Counted from the stretch's first letter, positions 1-8,641 are shown. The stretch is DNA of 26,391 bases from CAZHHH01 sp052400685 (GCA_052400685.1 JBQTGJ010000030.1), one strand, 5' to 3'. Numbers and translations: made by a program. The notes: generated from the sequence alone by a model not told the origin.

Positions 1-18
1 AGTTTAAAGCAACACAAT

Positions 19-157
19 TAAAGCATGGGCATTCTTCTCAAAAACATAAAAAAACGACAATAGGTCCATAGTATTTAGTTGTAGCTCTACCGGAATGTAG
101 TTCAACCTGGAGTAATCGCTGGGTCGTGCCGACCGCTCATACTCCTATATATTGGGC
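19..157 (-). repeat. Cassette spacer repeat, copy 1 (attC-like half)
   Basis: About 135 bp repeated at 1296-1427 with roughly ten differences; 95-142 is identical over 48 bp to 1369-1416. It contains a perfect 5-bp hairpin (GGTCG-TGC-CGACC, 122-134). On the minus strand it begins directly after the stop codon of the DUF4238 gene with GCCCAAT (157-151). That word resembles the reverse complement of GTTGGGT found before the start of the same gene (1149-1143). I read it as the trailing recombination-site half of a mobile gene cassette, truncated by the window edge. The repeat is certain; the cassette interpretation is inference. Confidence 0.7.
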
Positions 158-1108
158 TTAGTTTTTTATATAATACCTAAATCCCCTCCTCTTAAATTTT
201 TCTTTTTCTTCTTTCATTTTTAGAAAGTTTTCAATTCCCGAATAACTTCCAAATACAAATTTTTCTGATTGCATTACCTGTCTAGTATTTGATATTTGAA
301 TTTCAGAAAGTCCCAAAACGTCTTTATATTCAGTTCTATAAATTTCATTGTCACTATTGTTGTCTGGTATTAAATAAAGAATATGTTTCGAATCTAGTGG
401 AAGAGAAAGAATATTATCAGCGTCAAATGGTATTAGCTGTTCATTCAAAATATTAGTAGCGGTTACAGGGTTGTCGCTTGTTAATAATTCAATCTTATCA
501 TTTTCGAGTTTGTATACACAAATTCTATCATTCTTCAATCTTAGTGATATTAGTTTAGAAGCCACCTCTAATTGTTGGATTACCATTGAAGGTTGGTTCT
601 CTTTTTTGTATTCAGCTAAATGTTCTTCAAGTGTCTGACCAGCTATTGAGCGACGTTTATCTTCAAATAAGTAAGATTCTGTCCCCATTTGTTTACACAT
701 TTCAAACATCTGAGCAAACACCCTATTCATAACGTCATAGTGTTTGTTAATCCACCATGTCGTACGATAATACATAGTTACCACAGTTGTAATTATTAAT
801 TCTCTATCTTCCTTCAATATTTCATTAATATTATCATCTATAAGCATTGAATAAATTCTTGAATAATGAGCTTCTAGATTATCTGAATAGAACGACTCAA
901 TTGCCATTTTTTCCTCAACAGAATCCCCTGATAGTGTATACAAATGTTTCTTTAGAGCTACATTAATTATGTTTGATTCAAATACTTCTTTAATTGAGCT
1001 ACTGCTACTAGGTAAAACATTAATATATGTTTCCTCTCCAACATCAAATCCAAAATTTTTAAGATAAGTCCTTGGTACAAAATGTTGTCGTTTTACTAAA
1101 GTTGCCAT
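158..1108 (-). CDS. DUF4238 domain-containing protein (cassette-borne)
   Basis: A 316-residue protein with no predicted membrane segment or signal peptide. The N-terminus KRQHFVPRTYLKNF (residues 6-19) is the hallmark opening of the DUF4238 family, which is widespread in accessory regions and has no established function. The remainder is mixed helical; SDNPVTATN near residues 212-220 also fits the family. The start at 1108 places the family motif at the very N-terminus, and full family length suggests an intact gene. The gene is AT-rich compared with the metabolic genes to the right and is enclosed by spacer repeats that also flank the next gene, pointing to horizontal acquisition as a unit. 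A role in phage defence or toxicity is conceivable for cassette cargo, but nothing in the sequence shows it. Confidence 0.8.
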   Translation of the reverse strand: MATLVKRQHFVPRTYLKNFGFDVGEETYINVLPSSSSSIKEVFESNIINVALKKHLYTLSGDSVEEKMAIESFYSDNLEAHYSRIYSMLIDDNINEILKEDRELIITTVVTMYYRTTWWINKHYDVMNRVFAQMFEMCKQMGTESYLFEDKRRSIAGQTLEEHLAEYKKENQPSMVIQQLEVASKLISLRLKNDRICVYKLENDKIELLTSDNPVTATNILNEQLIPFDADNILSLPLDSKHILYLIPDNNSDNEIYRTEYKDVLGLSEIQISNTRQVMQSEKFVFGSYSGIENFLKMKEEKEKFKRRGFRYYIKN

Positions 1109-1142
1109 TTGTTAATGTTTCTCACTGTTTCTTGAAAATTAT

Positions 1143-1434
1143 ACCCAACGTGTCCATAACGCCATTTTCGATTATAGCCTAAAAGAGTTATTGCATTTTT
1201 ATTGTCTTTTTGCCGCCGCTTTCCGAAAAAACAAACACTGAATTTACTAATTCGCTGATATCTATCAAATAAGTTGAACAAAAACTGCTCAATGAAAGCA
1301 TGTGCATTCTTCCCAAAAACATAAAAATCGACAGTAGGTCCATAGTATTTTGTTGTAGTTCTAACGGGATGTAGTTCAACCTGGAGTAATCGCTGGGTCG
1401 TGCCGACCGCTCATACGCCTATATATTACCGCCA
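1143..1434 (-). repeat. Complete inter-cassette spacer (long attC-like site)
   Basis: This 292-bp stretch fills the gap between the two left-end genes. The part nearest the TPR gene (1296-1427) repeats at 19-157, including hairpin GGTCG-TGC-CGACC at 1396-1408. The part nearest the DUF4238 gene (1151-1288) repeats at 2481-2615, with TGAATTTACTAATTCGCTGA shared at 1239-1258 and 2567-2586. On the minus strand it opens with TGGCGGTAAT (1434-1425) and closes with GTTGGGT (1149-1143, matching the integron R-prime consensus GTTRRRY). Short ORFs inside it are repeat artefacts. Classical attC sites are roughly 60-140 bp, so this would be an unusually long relative or an unrelated cassette system. Confidence 0.65.
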
Positions 1435-1438
1435 GTTT

Positions 1439-2461
1439 TTAATCATCAAATTGAGTTTCATGTAATTTACAATCATAAAACATACAGCCACAAGAAATGG
1501 TCTTGTATAATTCTGATAGCTTTAATTCAGGTGGATTAACTAATTTTTGTCTTAACGCTTTTATTGATTCTATCTCATTGTTCAATTCCTTTATTTCAAC
1601 AACTCTTTCTTCCTCTGTATAATCCTCATAATCTTCATCTTCGGGATTTCTCAGGTCTGACATCCATGATTCTTTACCTTGAATCTGTTCCTTTGCAAGT
1701 TCATTAAATTTTGAATCATTGTACTTTAATAGCAAATAGCAAAACTCAGGATATGATAGTAAATCAATAGAAAAAGGACTTTCCATTAACAATTCATAAG
1801 CCTGACTCATATCTTTTTTCAAATAGCATAATTGGCTCAAGTCACAACACGAAACCCAAGCAGATGGATCTTTATAAGCTTCACTCAATTTAACTTCTTC
1901 TATAATGCTGTTTATTTCAAACTCCTGTCCAAGTTCAATTTGACACAAAGCTTTATTAAATTTTGATTCATTGTCATTATCCATTATTGCAATGGACTTT
2001 TCATACAAAGTCAAAGCTTTTTTAGGATTGTCTAAATGATTCTCACAGACTGCTAAATTGTGAATGATTTCAACCATTTCCACTTTTGATAAAGTCATCG
2101 CTTTTTCAAAATAAAGCTTAGCTGTCTCATAGTTTTCTTTCATTAAGTATGCATAACCAAGCAAATTATATGGCATAAATGAATTTGGTTCTTTGTCAAC
2201 GAATGGCTTTAATATTTCAATTCCTTTTTCATAATCATCCCAGTCCGTTATAATCTGATACGCATAATTATTTGAAGTCTTAATCGACGGCTTAATCTCA
2301 AATGCTTTTTTGAACAAAACATCAACTTTATTATAGCTATCAGCTTCTCTGCAACTCAAATATCCAATAGCCAACTTATTCATTAAATCCGTGTCTTTAG
2401 GATTTTTGGATAGGCTATTTTCAAGTTGTCTTATATCGTCTATTTTATATTGCTCGTTCAT
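1439..2461 (-). CDS. TPR-repeat protein (cassette-borne)
   Basis: A soluble protein of about 340 residues with several tetratricopeptide-like helical repeats, for example LGYAYLMKENYETAKLYFEK and LAVCENHLDNPKKALTLYEK. The C-terminus is rich in acidic residues and carries a cysteine cluster (CGCMFYDCKLH) near the end. TPRs mediate protein-protein contacts; the partner is unknown. An in-frame ATG lies nine codons upstream (2488), but those codons fall within the spacer repeat core (TTATGGGGACGTTACCGCC), which aligns to non-coding sequence before the neighbouring gene. I therefore prefer the ATG at 2459-2461, giving an N-terminus MNEQYKIDD. The gene is AT-rich and bounded by the inverted core TGGCGGTAA at both ends, suggesting it moved as one unit. 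Confidence 0.72.
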   Translation of the reverse strand: MNEQYKIDDIRQLENSLSKNPKDTDLMNKLAIGYLSCREADSYNKVDVLFKKAFEIKPSIKTSNNYAYQIITDWDDYEKGIEILKPFVDKEPNSFMPYNLLGYAYLMKENYETAKLYFEKAMTLSKVEMVEIIHNLAVCENHLDNPKKALTLYEKSIAIMDNDNESKFNKALCQIELGQEFEINSIIEEVKLSEAYKDPSAWVSCCDLSQLCYLKKDMSQAYELLMESPFSIDLLSYPEFCYLLLKYNDSKFNELAKEQIQGKESWMSDLRNPEDEDYEDYTEEERVVEIKELNNEIESIKALRQKLVNPPELKLSELYKTISCGCMFYDCKLHETQFDD

Positions 2462-2470
2462 CTCTTCACT

Positions 2471-2615
2471 TGGCGGTAACGTCCCCATAAACCCATTATC
2501 GTTTATCTCTTAAAAGCGTTATTACATTTATATTGTCCTTTACCGGAAATAACCGGTAACAGACCATGAATTTACTAATTCGCTGATATTTATCAAATAA
2601 ATTAACCAAAACCAG
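2471..2615 (-). repeat. Cassette spacer repeat, leading half (array boundary)
   Basis: This matches the 1151-1288 half of the complete spacer, including the identical 23 bp at 2567-2589 versus 1239-1261. At its gene-proximal end it reads GTTACCGCCA on the minus strand (2480-2471), the inverse of TGGCGGTAAT after the end of the same gene. The other half of the spacer is missing to the right, so homology stops near 2615, which probably marks the array boundary. It contains an internal inverted pair TACCGG/CCGGTA (about 2541-2557). The rest of the gap, 2616-2735, shows no gene or recognisable signal. Confidence 0.6.
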
Positions 2616-2735
2616 CCTGTAAGACCAGCCCAAATAACAGATGTAATGCGCCTGAAATCAGACGACACAATACGGCAGGTACCACAAACGACACAATCAT
2701 TTACAACGGCATCATCAACCGCATTTTCAAGGGCC

Positions 2736-2806
2736 CATTTTCTTTCAGGCAGAGACCGAACAAAACAGGCTTTTGTTAGTTATTTAGGCATATCTGAAAG
2801 AAAATG
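2736..2806. promoter_or_regulatory. Nested inverted repeat covering the mccB start codon
   Basis: CATTTTCTTTCAG (2736-2748) and CTGAAAGAAAATG (2794-2806) form a perfect 13-bp inverted repeat. The loop contains a second perfect stem, AACAAAA (2759-2765) with TTTTGTT (2771-2777), closing on CAGGC. The right arm of the large stem ends exactly with the ATG of the first gene of the leucine block. In an mRNA starting upstream, the stem could hide the start codon. It could alternatively be an operator for a DNA-binding protein or a remnant of a mobile-element end. The pairing is seen; the function is inferred. Confidence 0.45.
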
Positions 2807-4384
2807 AAAATCGGGTTACAACCAGAATATATTTCAATAAACAAGCGTCTGTCCCATGAGCTATTAACACGCCTTCAGACGGCATCGCAGGGCGGACCTG
2901 AAAAAATCAGACGACGTCATCAGCAGCGGGGCAAATTGTTGGTGCGCCATCGCATCGACAAACTCATTGATGCAGGCACCCCATTTTTAGAACTATCGCC
3001 GCTTGCCGCGTATGGTCAATACAACGATCAATTTCCGGCGGCAGGCATAATCACCGGCGTGGGGTTAATACATGGCCGTGAAGTCATGATTGTGGCCAAC
3101 GACGCCACCGTAAAAGGCGGCACTTACGTGCACGAAACCATCAAAAAGCATTTACGTGCACAGGAAATTGCAGAACAGAATCAGCTGCCCTGCGTGTACA
3201 TGGTCGATTCGGGCGGTATATTCCTACCTGAACAAGCCCGTGTGTTTCCCGACAGGGACGATTTTGGCCGTATTTTTTACAACCAGGCACGCATGTCGGC
3301 CGCCGGCATACCACAAATAGCCATCGTAATGGGATCATGTACGGCCGGCGGAGCCTATGTCCCGGCCATGAGCGACGAAACCATTATTGTACGCAACCAG
3401 GGCACCATCTTTTTGGCGGGTCCCCCATTGGTAAAAGCAGCCACAGGTGAAGTGGTCTCCGATGAAGAATTGGGCGGTGCCCGTGTGCACACCTCTATAT
3501 CAGGCGTTGCCGATCATCTGGCCGAAAACGATGAACACGCGCTGGCAATATGTCGGGATATCTTTAGTCATCTGCCACAAAACAAAAAGCAACCCCTAAA
3601 AAGAGATGTTCCCAAAGACCCCGTTCATCCGCCCCAACAGTTATACGGACTGATTCCGGATCTCAACAAACCGTGGCCTCACATTCAGGAAATAATTGAC
3701 TGTCTGATAGATGCCGGATCCTTCCGAAGCTTTAAAGAAAATTACGGTACCTCACTGGTGACAGGTTTTGCCCGGCTGCACGGTTACGAAGTTGGCATTT
3801 TAGCCAACAATGGTATTCTCTTCTCCGAATCGGCCCTTAAAGGCACCCATTTTATTGAACTGTGCAATTTACGCGGGATACCTATGATTTTCCTTCAAAA
3901 CATCACCGGATTTATGGTGGGTAAAGAATATGAACACAAAGGCATTGCCAAAGATGGCGCAAAAATGGTTCATGCACTGGCCAATTCCACCGTGCCATTT
4001 TTCACCGTCATTATAGGAGGATCGCACGGCGCAGGCAACTACGCCATGGCCGGAAGAGCTTACAATCCGCGATTCCTGTTCATGTGGCCCAACGCCCGCA
4101 TTTCGGTGATGGGCGCCAAACAGGCCACACAGGTGCTTTGTGTGCTCAAAGAAGAACAGGCTACCGCAAAAAGTCAAACAGCCTCCAAAAAGGAATTACA
4201 AGATATTGAAGATGAAATAACGGCCAAATATGAAGACGAAGGATCTCCCTACTATAGCACCTCCAGATTATGGGACGATGGCATCATCGACCCCATACAC
4301 ACAAGAGATGTTTTGGGTTTGGCAATTGAAACATCACTAAATGCACCCTTCGAAAAACCAAAATACGGCGTTTTCAGAATGTAA
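2804..4384 (+). CDS. mccB/liuB: 3-methylcrotonyl-CoA carboxylase, carboxyltransferase (beta) subunit
   Basis: A 526-residue carboxyltransferase that moves CO2 from biotin to 3-methylcrotonyl-CoA, giving 3-methylglutaconyl-CoA in leucine degradation. Two crotonase-like carboxyltransferase halves are visible. The N-half has GSCTAGGAYVPAMSDE (about 178-193) and the stretch QGTIFLAGPPLVKAATGE, typical of MCC rather than propionyl- or acetyl-CoA carboxylases. The C-half has GGSHGAGNYAMAGRAYNPRF and WPNARISVMG. Length is normal for the family. The biotinylated partner subunit lies two genes downstream with the hydratase between, the usual liu-type arrangement. A nested inverted repeat overlaps the start codon. 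Substrate choice rests on motif similarity and context; geranyl-CoA carboxylase is a less likely alternative. Confidence 0.9.
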   Translation: MKIGLQPEYISINKRLSHELLTRLQTASQGGPEKIRRRHQQRGKLLVRHRIDKLIDAGTPFLELSPLAAYGQYNDQFPAAGIITGVGLIHGREVMIVANDATVKGGTYVHETIKKHLRAQEIAEQNQLPCVYMVDSGGIFLPEQARVFPDRDDFGRIFYNQARMSAAGIPQIAIVMGSCTAGGAYVPAMSDETIIVRNQGTIFLAGPPLVKAATGEVVSDEELGGARVHTSISGVADHLAENDEHALAICRDIFSHLPQNKKQPLKRDVPKDPVHPPQQLYGLIPDLNKPWPHIQEIIDCLIDAGSFRSFKENYGTSLVTGFARLHGYEVGILANNGILFSESALKGTHFIELCNLRGIPMIFLQNITGFMVGKEYEHKGIAKDGAKMVHALANSTVPFFTVIIGGSHGAGNYAMAGRAYNPRFLFMWPNARISVMGAKQATQVLCVLKEEQATAKSQTASKKELQDIEDEITAKYEDEGSPYYSTSRLWDDGIIDPIHTRDVLGLAIETSLNAPFEKPKYGVFRM

Positions 4385-4439
4385 ACTTTAAAACAAAAGA
4401 GCCTTTCATAACAATTATTTTTTATGTAAAAACAAACAG

Positions 4440-5222
4440 ATGATAACAGTCACTGAATACAGCGAACAAGTTTGCTACATCGAAATTGACCGGCCCGGAA
4501 AATTGAACGCCCTCGACAAAGAAACCATCGAAGGAATGATTGATTTCCTAAAGGCTTCGGCCAGTTCGGCCCAGTTTAACGTCCTGGTTATTTCTGGTAG
4601 TAACGGATTTTTTTCGGCAGGTGCCGATCTCTCCTGGATGAAAGAAGGAATGACGCAAACCGCTGAAGCCAACATGGCCGATGCGCAGCTTTTCAACCAA
4701 TTGTACCGGCAAATGACCGAATACCCCAAACCCATTATTGTCAGGGTGGACAAAGGGGCTTATGGTGGCGCCATCGGACTGATGGCCTGTGCCGATGTGG
4801 TCATCACCTCCCCCGATGCCATTTTCCGCTTCAGCGAAACAGCACTGGGTCTCATTCCGGCAACGGTAGCACCTTACATTGTTAAAAAAGTAGGTAACGG
4901 CAATGCCCGATACTTGCTCCTGTCGGGGCACCTGTTCAATGGCGATGATGCAATGCTATACGGACTCGTACACATCCTGGAACCGGCCGACGACATAGAG
5001 ACGGCAACGCGCGAAACAGCCATTCAAATGGCGGCATTAGGACCCAAAGCTACGCAACAGACCAAAAAATTACTCAATCAGCTTGACCACGCTACCTATA
5101 ACTTTGATGAGACGACGACCAACTTATGTGCCTCTCTTATTGCATCGGCACGCACTACAAACGAAGGACAGGAAGGGGTCACCGCCTTTTTTGAAAAACG
5201 CAAACCAAACTGGAACCGATAA
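4440..5222 (+). CDS. liuC: 3-methylglutaconyl-CoA hydratase (enoyl-CoA hydratase family)
   Basis: A 260-residue crotonase-fold enzyme, predicted to hydrate 3-methylglutaconyl-CoA to HMG-CoA. The CoA/oxyanion-hole loop is SAGADLSWM (59-67) and the second oxyanion segment is GAYGGAIGLMACAD (107-119). The catalytic glutamate is E133 in SETALGLIPA. The first glutamate of classical enoyl-CoA hydratases is replaced by glycine at about 113, as I recall for bacterial LiuC-type proteins. The LIPATVAPYIV stretch also fits that group. It sits between the two carboxylase subunits, 55 nt after beta and 7 nt before alpha, which strongly supports the assignment over a generic fatty-acid hydratase. Confidence 0.85.
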   Translation: MITVTEYSEQVCYIEIDRPGKLNALDKETIEGMIDFLKASASSAQFNVLVISGSNGFFSAGADLSWMKEGMTQTAEANMADAQLFNQLYRQMTEYPKPIIVRVDKGAYGGAIGLMACADVVITSPDAIFRFSETALGLIPATVAPYIVKKVGNGNARYLLLSGHLFNGDDAMLYGLVHILEPADDIETATRETAIQMAALGPKATQQTKKLLNQLDHATYNFDETTTNLCASLIASARTTNEGQEGVTAFFEKRKPNWNR

Positions 5223-5229
5223 TAAATAA

Positions 5230-7353
5230 ATGCCATACAAACCGATACATAAACTTTTAGTTGCCAACCGGGGTGAGATAGCTGTTCGCATCATTCAAAC
5301 AGCCCGCCGGATGGGTATTACCACCATAGGCATTACCACCGCCGCTGAACCTTTCACAACAGCCGACGAGAGCTTCTATTTACCCGGTCATTCGTTGGCC
5401 GGAACTTACCTTAACGAAAAAGCCATCGTTCAGGCAGCTCTCAAAACAAATGCCGACGCCATTCATCCGGGCTACGGATTCCTATCGGAAAACCAGTCCC
5501 TGGCCAAAGCGACAACCGATGCAGGGGTGCTATTTGTTGGTCCGCCAGCACAAGTCATAGCAGAGATGGGTGATAAAACCAAAGCCCGTAAACTGGCCCA
5601 AAAGATGCAAATACCGCTCACCAAAGCCGTATATGGTTCTGTTGACGACATATTCCGGCAACAAAAAAATCTGCCATTTCCACTTCTGGTAAAAGCTGCC
5701 GCCGGTGGTGGCGGTAAAGGAATGCGACTCGTATCGTCGCCACAGGAACTATTGCCTGCTCTGCAGCAAGCACAACGTGAAGCGCTTAACTACTTTGGCG
5801 ATGATCGCATCTTTGTGGAACACTACATCCACATGCCGCGACACATAGAAGTACAAATTCTGGCCGATCAACACGGCAACTGCATTCACCTCTTCGAACG
5901 CGAATGCTCCATACAACGCCGCTACCAAAAAATGGTGGAAGAGGCGCCCTCTCCGGTCGTGAACAATAAGTTACGGACCAGACTAACCGACGATGCCATT
6001 AAAATAGCCCAATCAATTGGTTATGAAGGTGCCGGTACGGTGGAATTCTTAGTCGATAATACGGGTCAGCATTTCTTTTTGGAGATGAACACCCGGCTAC
6101 AAGTGGAACATCCGGTTACCGAAGCCATTACCGGCATCGACATCGTAGAGCAACAGCTACTTATTGCCATGGGCTTACCATTGTCGTTGACACAAAAAGA
6201 GATCAAAATCAATGGCCATGCCTTGGAATGCCGCATATACGCCGAAGATCCTGACAACGATTTCCGGCCTGAACCGGGCCCTCTCTTCGCGGTTCAATGG
6301 CCCGAAAGACGCCTCGCCCGTACAGACACATGGTTTCATGAACCAACGGTGATTCAACCCGATTTTGACCCCATGCTGGCCAAAATAATCACCCATGCCC
6401 CACATCGTAACTATGCCATCGGGAAAATGCGACAAGCGCTCAGTCAAACAATACTAACCGGAAGTACCAATAATATTTGGTATTTGCAGAGCATCATGCA
6501 AAATAAAGATTTCGTAGCCGGCAAAATTAACACCGGATTTTGCGAAATATTCAAAGCCAGGGTACCTCAACAGATTCCTGACGAAATAGCTGTTGCCGCC
6601 GCTCTCACATTGCAACTCAAAAATAAAACAGACAATAATTCGGTTTGGCATCAGTCCGGTTTTTACCGGTTCAACAATTTAATTCCCTTCGTCATTAGTC
6701 TCAGCAAAAAAACGCAACGGCCTGATAAAACACAGCTGGATTCAAGCCGTACGGAATCCGAAAAAGATAAACTGACTATGGTAAACGATCATTCTGAGGA
6801 CAAGCACAACCCAGAAACCGGACATTGCTTGCAAGCACCAATGAATGACACAGAAATAACCATCGGTTATACCGAAAATGAGCACAACGAACTCACATTA
6901 TACATAGACGGCAAACACTTAGGGGTTATTTCGCAGATGGTTATTCAGGATAAAAAGATACGTTTATTCTACTCCGGTCAGCCCTTCTCATTCAACTGGG
7001 CCATTACACCCGATGGAGAACTGTTGCTGGAACAGCCGGCCCAAAAATGGAACATCAAATTCAACAACTATCTGCCCAAAACATTTCAAAAACAGGAACT
7101 AAACAACAATAACAACCTTAATGCAACAGTAAAAGCACCCATTCCCGGTAAAATCACGCAAATCAACATTCAGGAAGGCGATTACATAAAAGCAGGTCAT
7201 ACCCTGTTAGTCCTTGAGGCCATGAAAATGGAAAATCGCATATCAATGCCACGAAATGGCGTGATCACAAAAATACTGGCCCATACGGGCATTCAGGTTA
7301 AGGCCAATCAAACACTGGTTGAAATCACCAACGAAAGCAACAAGCAAGCCTAA
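5230..7353 (+). CDS. mccA/liuD: 3-methylcrotonyl-CoA carboxylase, biotin carboxylase/BCCP (alpha) subunit
   Basis: A 707-residue fused subunit that carboxylates its own biotin with ATP and bicarbonate and hands CO2 to the beta subunit. The N-terminal biotin carboxylase domain starts at KLLVANRGEIAVRI (8-21). Next come the ATP-grasp glycine loop AAAGGGGKGMRLV (about 155-167), the FLEMNTRLQVEHPVTE signature (about 281-296) and a biotin carboxylase C-domain to about 450. A less conserved central region (about 450-625) includes a charged hydrophilic stretch near 500-540. The C-terminal biotinyl domain carries the AMKM motif with biotin-acceptor lysine K666. Length fits MCC alpha. It starts 7 nt after the hydratase, so translation is probably coupled within one operon. 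Confidence 0.9.
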   Translation: MPYKPIHKLLVANRGEIAVRIIQTARRMGITTIGITTAAEPFTTADESFYLPGHSLAGTYLNEKAIVQAALKTNADAIHPGYGFLSENQSLAKATTDAGVLFVGPPAQVIAEMGDKTKARKLAQKMQIPLTKAVYGSVDDIFRQQKNLPFPLLVKAAAGGGGKGMRLVSSPQELLPALQQAQREALNYFGDDRIFVEHYIHMPRHIEVQILADQHGNCIHLFERECSIQRRYQKMVEEAPSPVVNNKLRTRLTDDAIKIAQSIGYEGAGTVEFLVDNTGQHFFLEMNTRLQVEHPVTEAITGIDIVEQQLLIAMGLPLSLTQKEIKINGHALECRIYAEDPDNDFRPEPGPLFAVQWPERRLARTDTWFHEPTVIQPDFDPMLAKIITHAPHRNYAIGKMRQALSQTILTGSTNNIWYLQSIMQNKDFVAGKINTGFCEIFKARVPQQIPDEIAVAAALTLQLKNKTDNNSVWHQSGFYRFNNLIPFVISLSKKTQRPDKTQLDSSRTESEKDKLTMVNDHSEDKHNPETGHCLQAPMNDTEITIGYTENEHNELTLYIDGKHLGVISQMVIQDKKIRLFYSGQPFSFNWAITPDGELLLEQPAQKWNIKFNNYLPKTFQKQELNNNNNLNATVKAPIPGKITQINIQEGDYIKAGHTLLVLEAMKMENRISMPRNGVITKILAHTGIQVKANQTLVEITNESNKQA

Positions 7354-7389
7354 AACACCAAACCAATTGCACAACTATAAATTCTAAAT

Positions 7390-8538
7390 ATGTATTCATT
7401 TTCGAACGATAAACAAGAACAATTCAGACAAAAGATCAGAACGTTTGCCCAGGAGGTCATCGCACCCGAAGCAGGTCGATTAGATGAAGAAGAACGTTTT
7501 TCCACCGAGTTAACAAAAAAAATGGGCGACATGGGTTTATTAGGCATGACGGCTCCCAAACAATACGGCGGACAAGGCCTCGATACCCTCTCGTACATCA
7601 TCGCTGTTGAAGAGTTGTCGCGCATCGACAGCTCACAGGCCGCTACAGTGGTGGCGCATAACAGTCTGGGATTGGTTCCCATCATAGATTATGGCACTGA
7701 GGCTCAAAAAGAAAAATATTTGCCCAGACTAACCAGCGGTGAACACCTGTGGGCCTTTGGTCTCACCGAAGAAAATGCCGGGTCGGATGCCCGCGGCACT
7801 GAGACAACCGCCACTCACGAAAATGACCACTGGATTATCAACGGTTCAAAACGTTACATAACCAATGCTTCCACCCCAATAACACTGGGCGTTACACTTC
7901 AGGTGATGACGCAAAACGACCAACACAGTCAGCCAAAACTAACCACCATACTGGTGGAAAAAGGAACATCCGGCTTCCACGCGGAACGAATGCTGGGAAA
8001 AATGATGTGGCGCGCCGCCGATACCGCACGCCTCTCTTTCAAAAACTGCCGCGTACCTTACTCCAATCTTCTGGGCGAAGAAGGTCAGGGCGCCCGCTAC
8101 ATGCTTCGCACCCTCGATGGTGGCCGTTTATCAGTAGCCGCCATGGGACTCGGGTTGGCACAGGGGGCTTTCGAAATGGCGCTGAAACATGCCAAAACAA
8201 GGAAACAATTTGGTAAACCCATCGGACGCAATCAGGCCATAGCCTTCAAACTTTCCGACATGGACATGAAGCTGGAGCTGGCGCGTAACACCCTGTACCG
8301 GGCATGCCTGCTCAAAGACCATGGTCAGCCGTTTTCAAAAGAAGCAGCCATGGCTAAACTATACACATCTGAAATTGCCCGTGAAATAGCCGATGAAGCC
8401 GTACAGATTTTCGGCGGTGCCGGACTCTTCAAAAACAATCCCATTGAACGTTTTTACCGCGACCAACGTCTGCTTCAGATTGGCGAAGGAACTTCCGAAA
8501 TTCTAAGACTGGTTATTGCCCGGAGTTTAGGCGTATAG
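7390..8538 (+). CDS. Acyl-CoA dehydrogenase (short/branched-chain type)
   Basis: A 382-residue FAD flavoprotein that oxidises an acyl-CoA to the 2-enoyl-CoA, passing electrons to ETF. The family signatures are GLTEENAGSDARG (124-136) and QIFGGAGLFKNNPIERFYRD. In this locus the expected reaction is isovaleryl-CoA to 3-methylcrotonyl-CoA. The active-site base, however, looks like E366 in GEGTSE, the arrangement of short-chain and short/branched-chain dehydrogenases. True isovaleryl-CoA dehydrogenases have GAGTSE there and a glutamate in a helix about 120 residues earlier, where this protein reads DGGR (243-246). It may therefore be a broader branched-chain or butyryl-type enzyme. It lies 36 nt after mccA, probably in the same transcript. 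Confidence 0.88.
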   Translation: MYSFSNDKQEQFRQKIRTFAQEVIAPEAGRLDEEERFSTELTKKMGDMGLLGMTAPKQYGGQGLDTLSYIIAVEELSRIDSSQAATVVAHNSLGLVPIIDYGTEAQKEKYLPRLTSGEHLWAFGLTEENAGSDARGTETTATHENDHWIINGSKRYITNASTPITLGVTLQVMTQNDQHSQPKLTTILVEKGTSGFHAERMLGKMMWRAADTARLSFKNCRVPYSNLLGEEGQGARYMLRTLDGGRLSVAAMGLGLAQGAFEMALKHAKTRKQFGKPIGRNQAIAFKLSDMDMKLELARNTLYRACLLKDHGQPFSKEAAMAKLYTSEIAREIADEAVQIFGGAGLFKNNPIERFYRDQRLLQIGEGTSEILRLVIARSLGV

Positions 8539-8641
8539 CCCGTATGAAAGCGCTAACTGAAAACGCTTATGGCTGAAAACACCTGAAATACCGCCAAGGC
8601 AAACTACTTTGAACCTGCGATAAATGAATGACGCAATCATC

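Noticed and set aside
1096..1379. Two short minus-strand ORFs of 61-63 codons between the left-end genes
   Set aside because: They lie entirely or mostly within the spacer repeat, overlap each other in different frames and match no known motif; they are explained by the repeat.
3141..4177. Antisense ORFs inside mccB
   Set aside because: They are shadows of a strongly conserved gene on the opposite strand.
7390..8538. Confident naming of the acyl-CoA dehydrogenase as isovaleryl-CoA dehydrogenase (liuA)
   Set aside because: The context suggests it, but the catalytic glutamate position fits short/branched-chain dehydrogenases, so only the family name is given.
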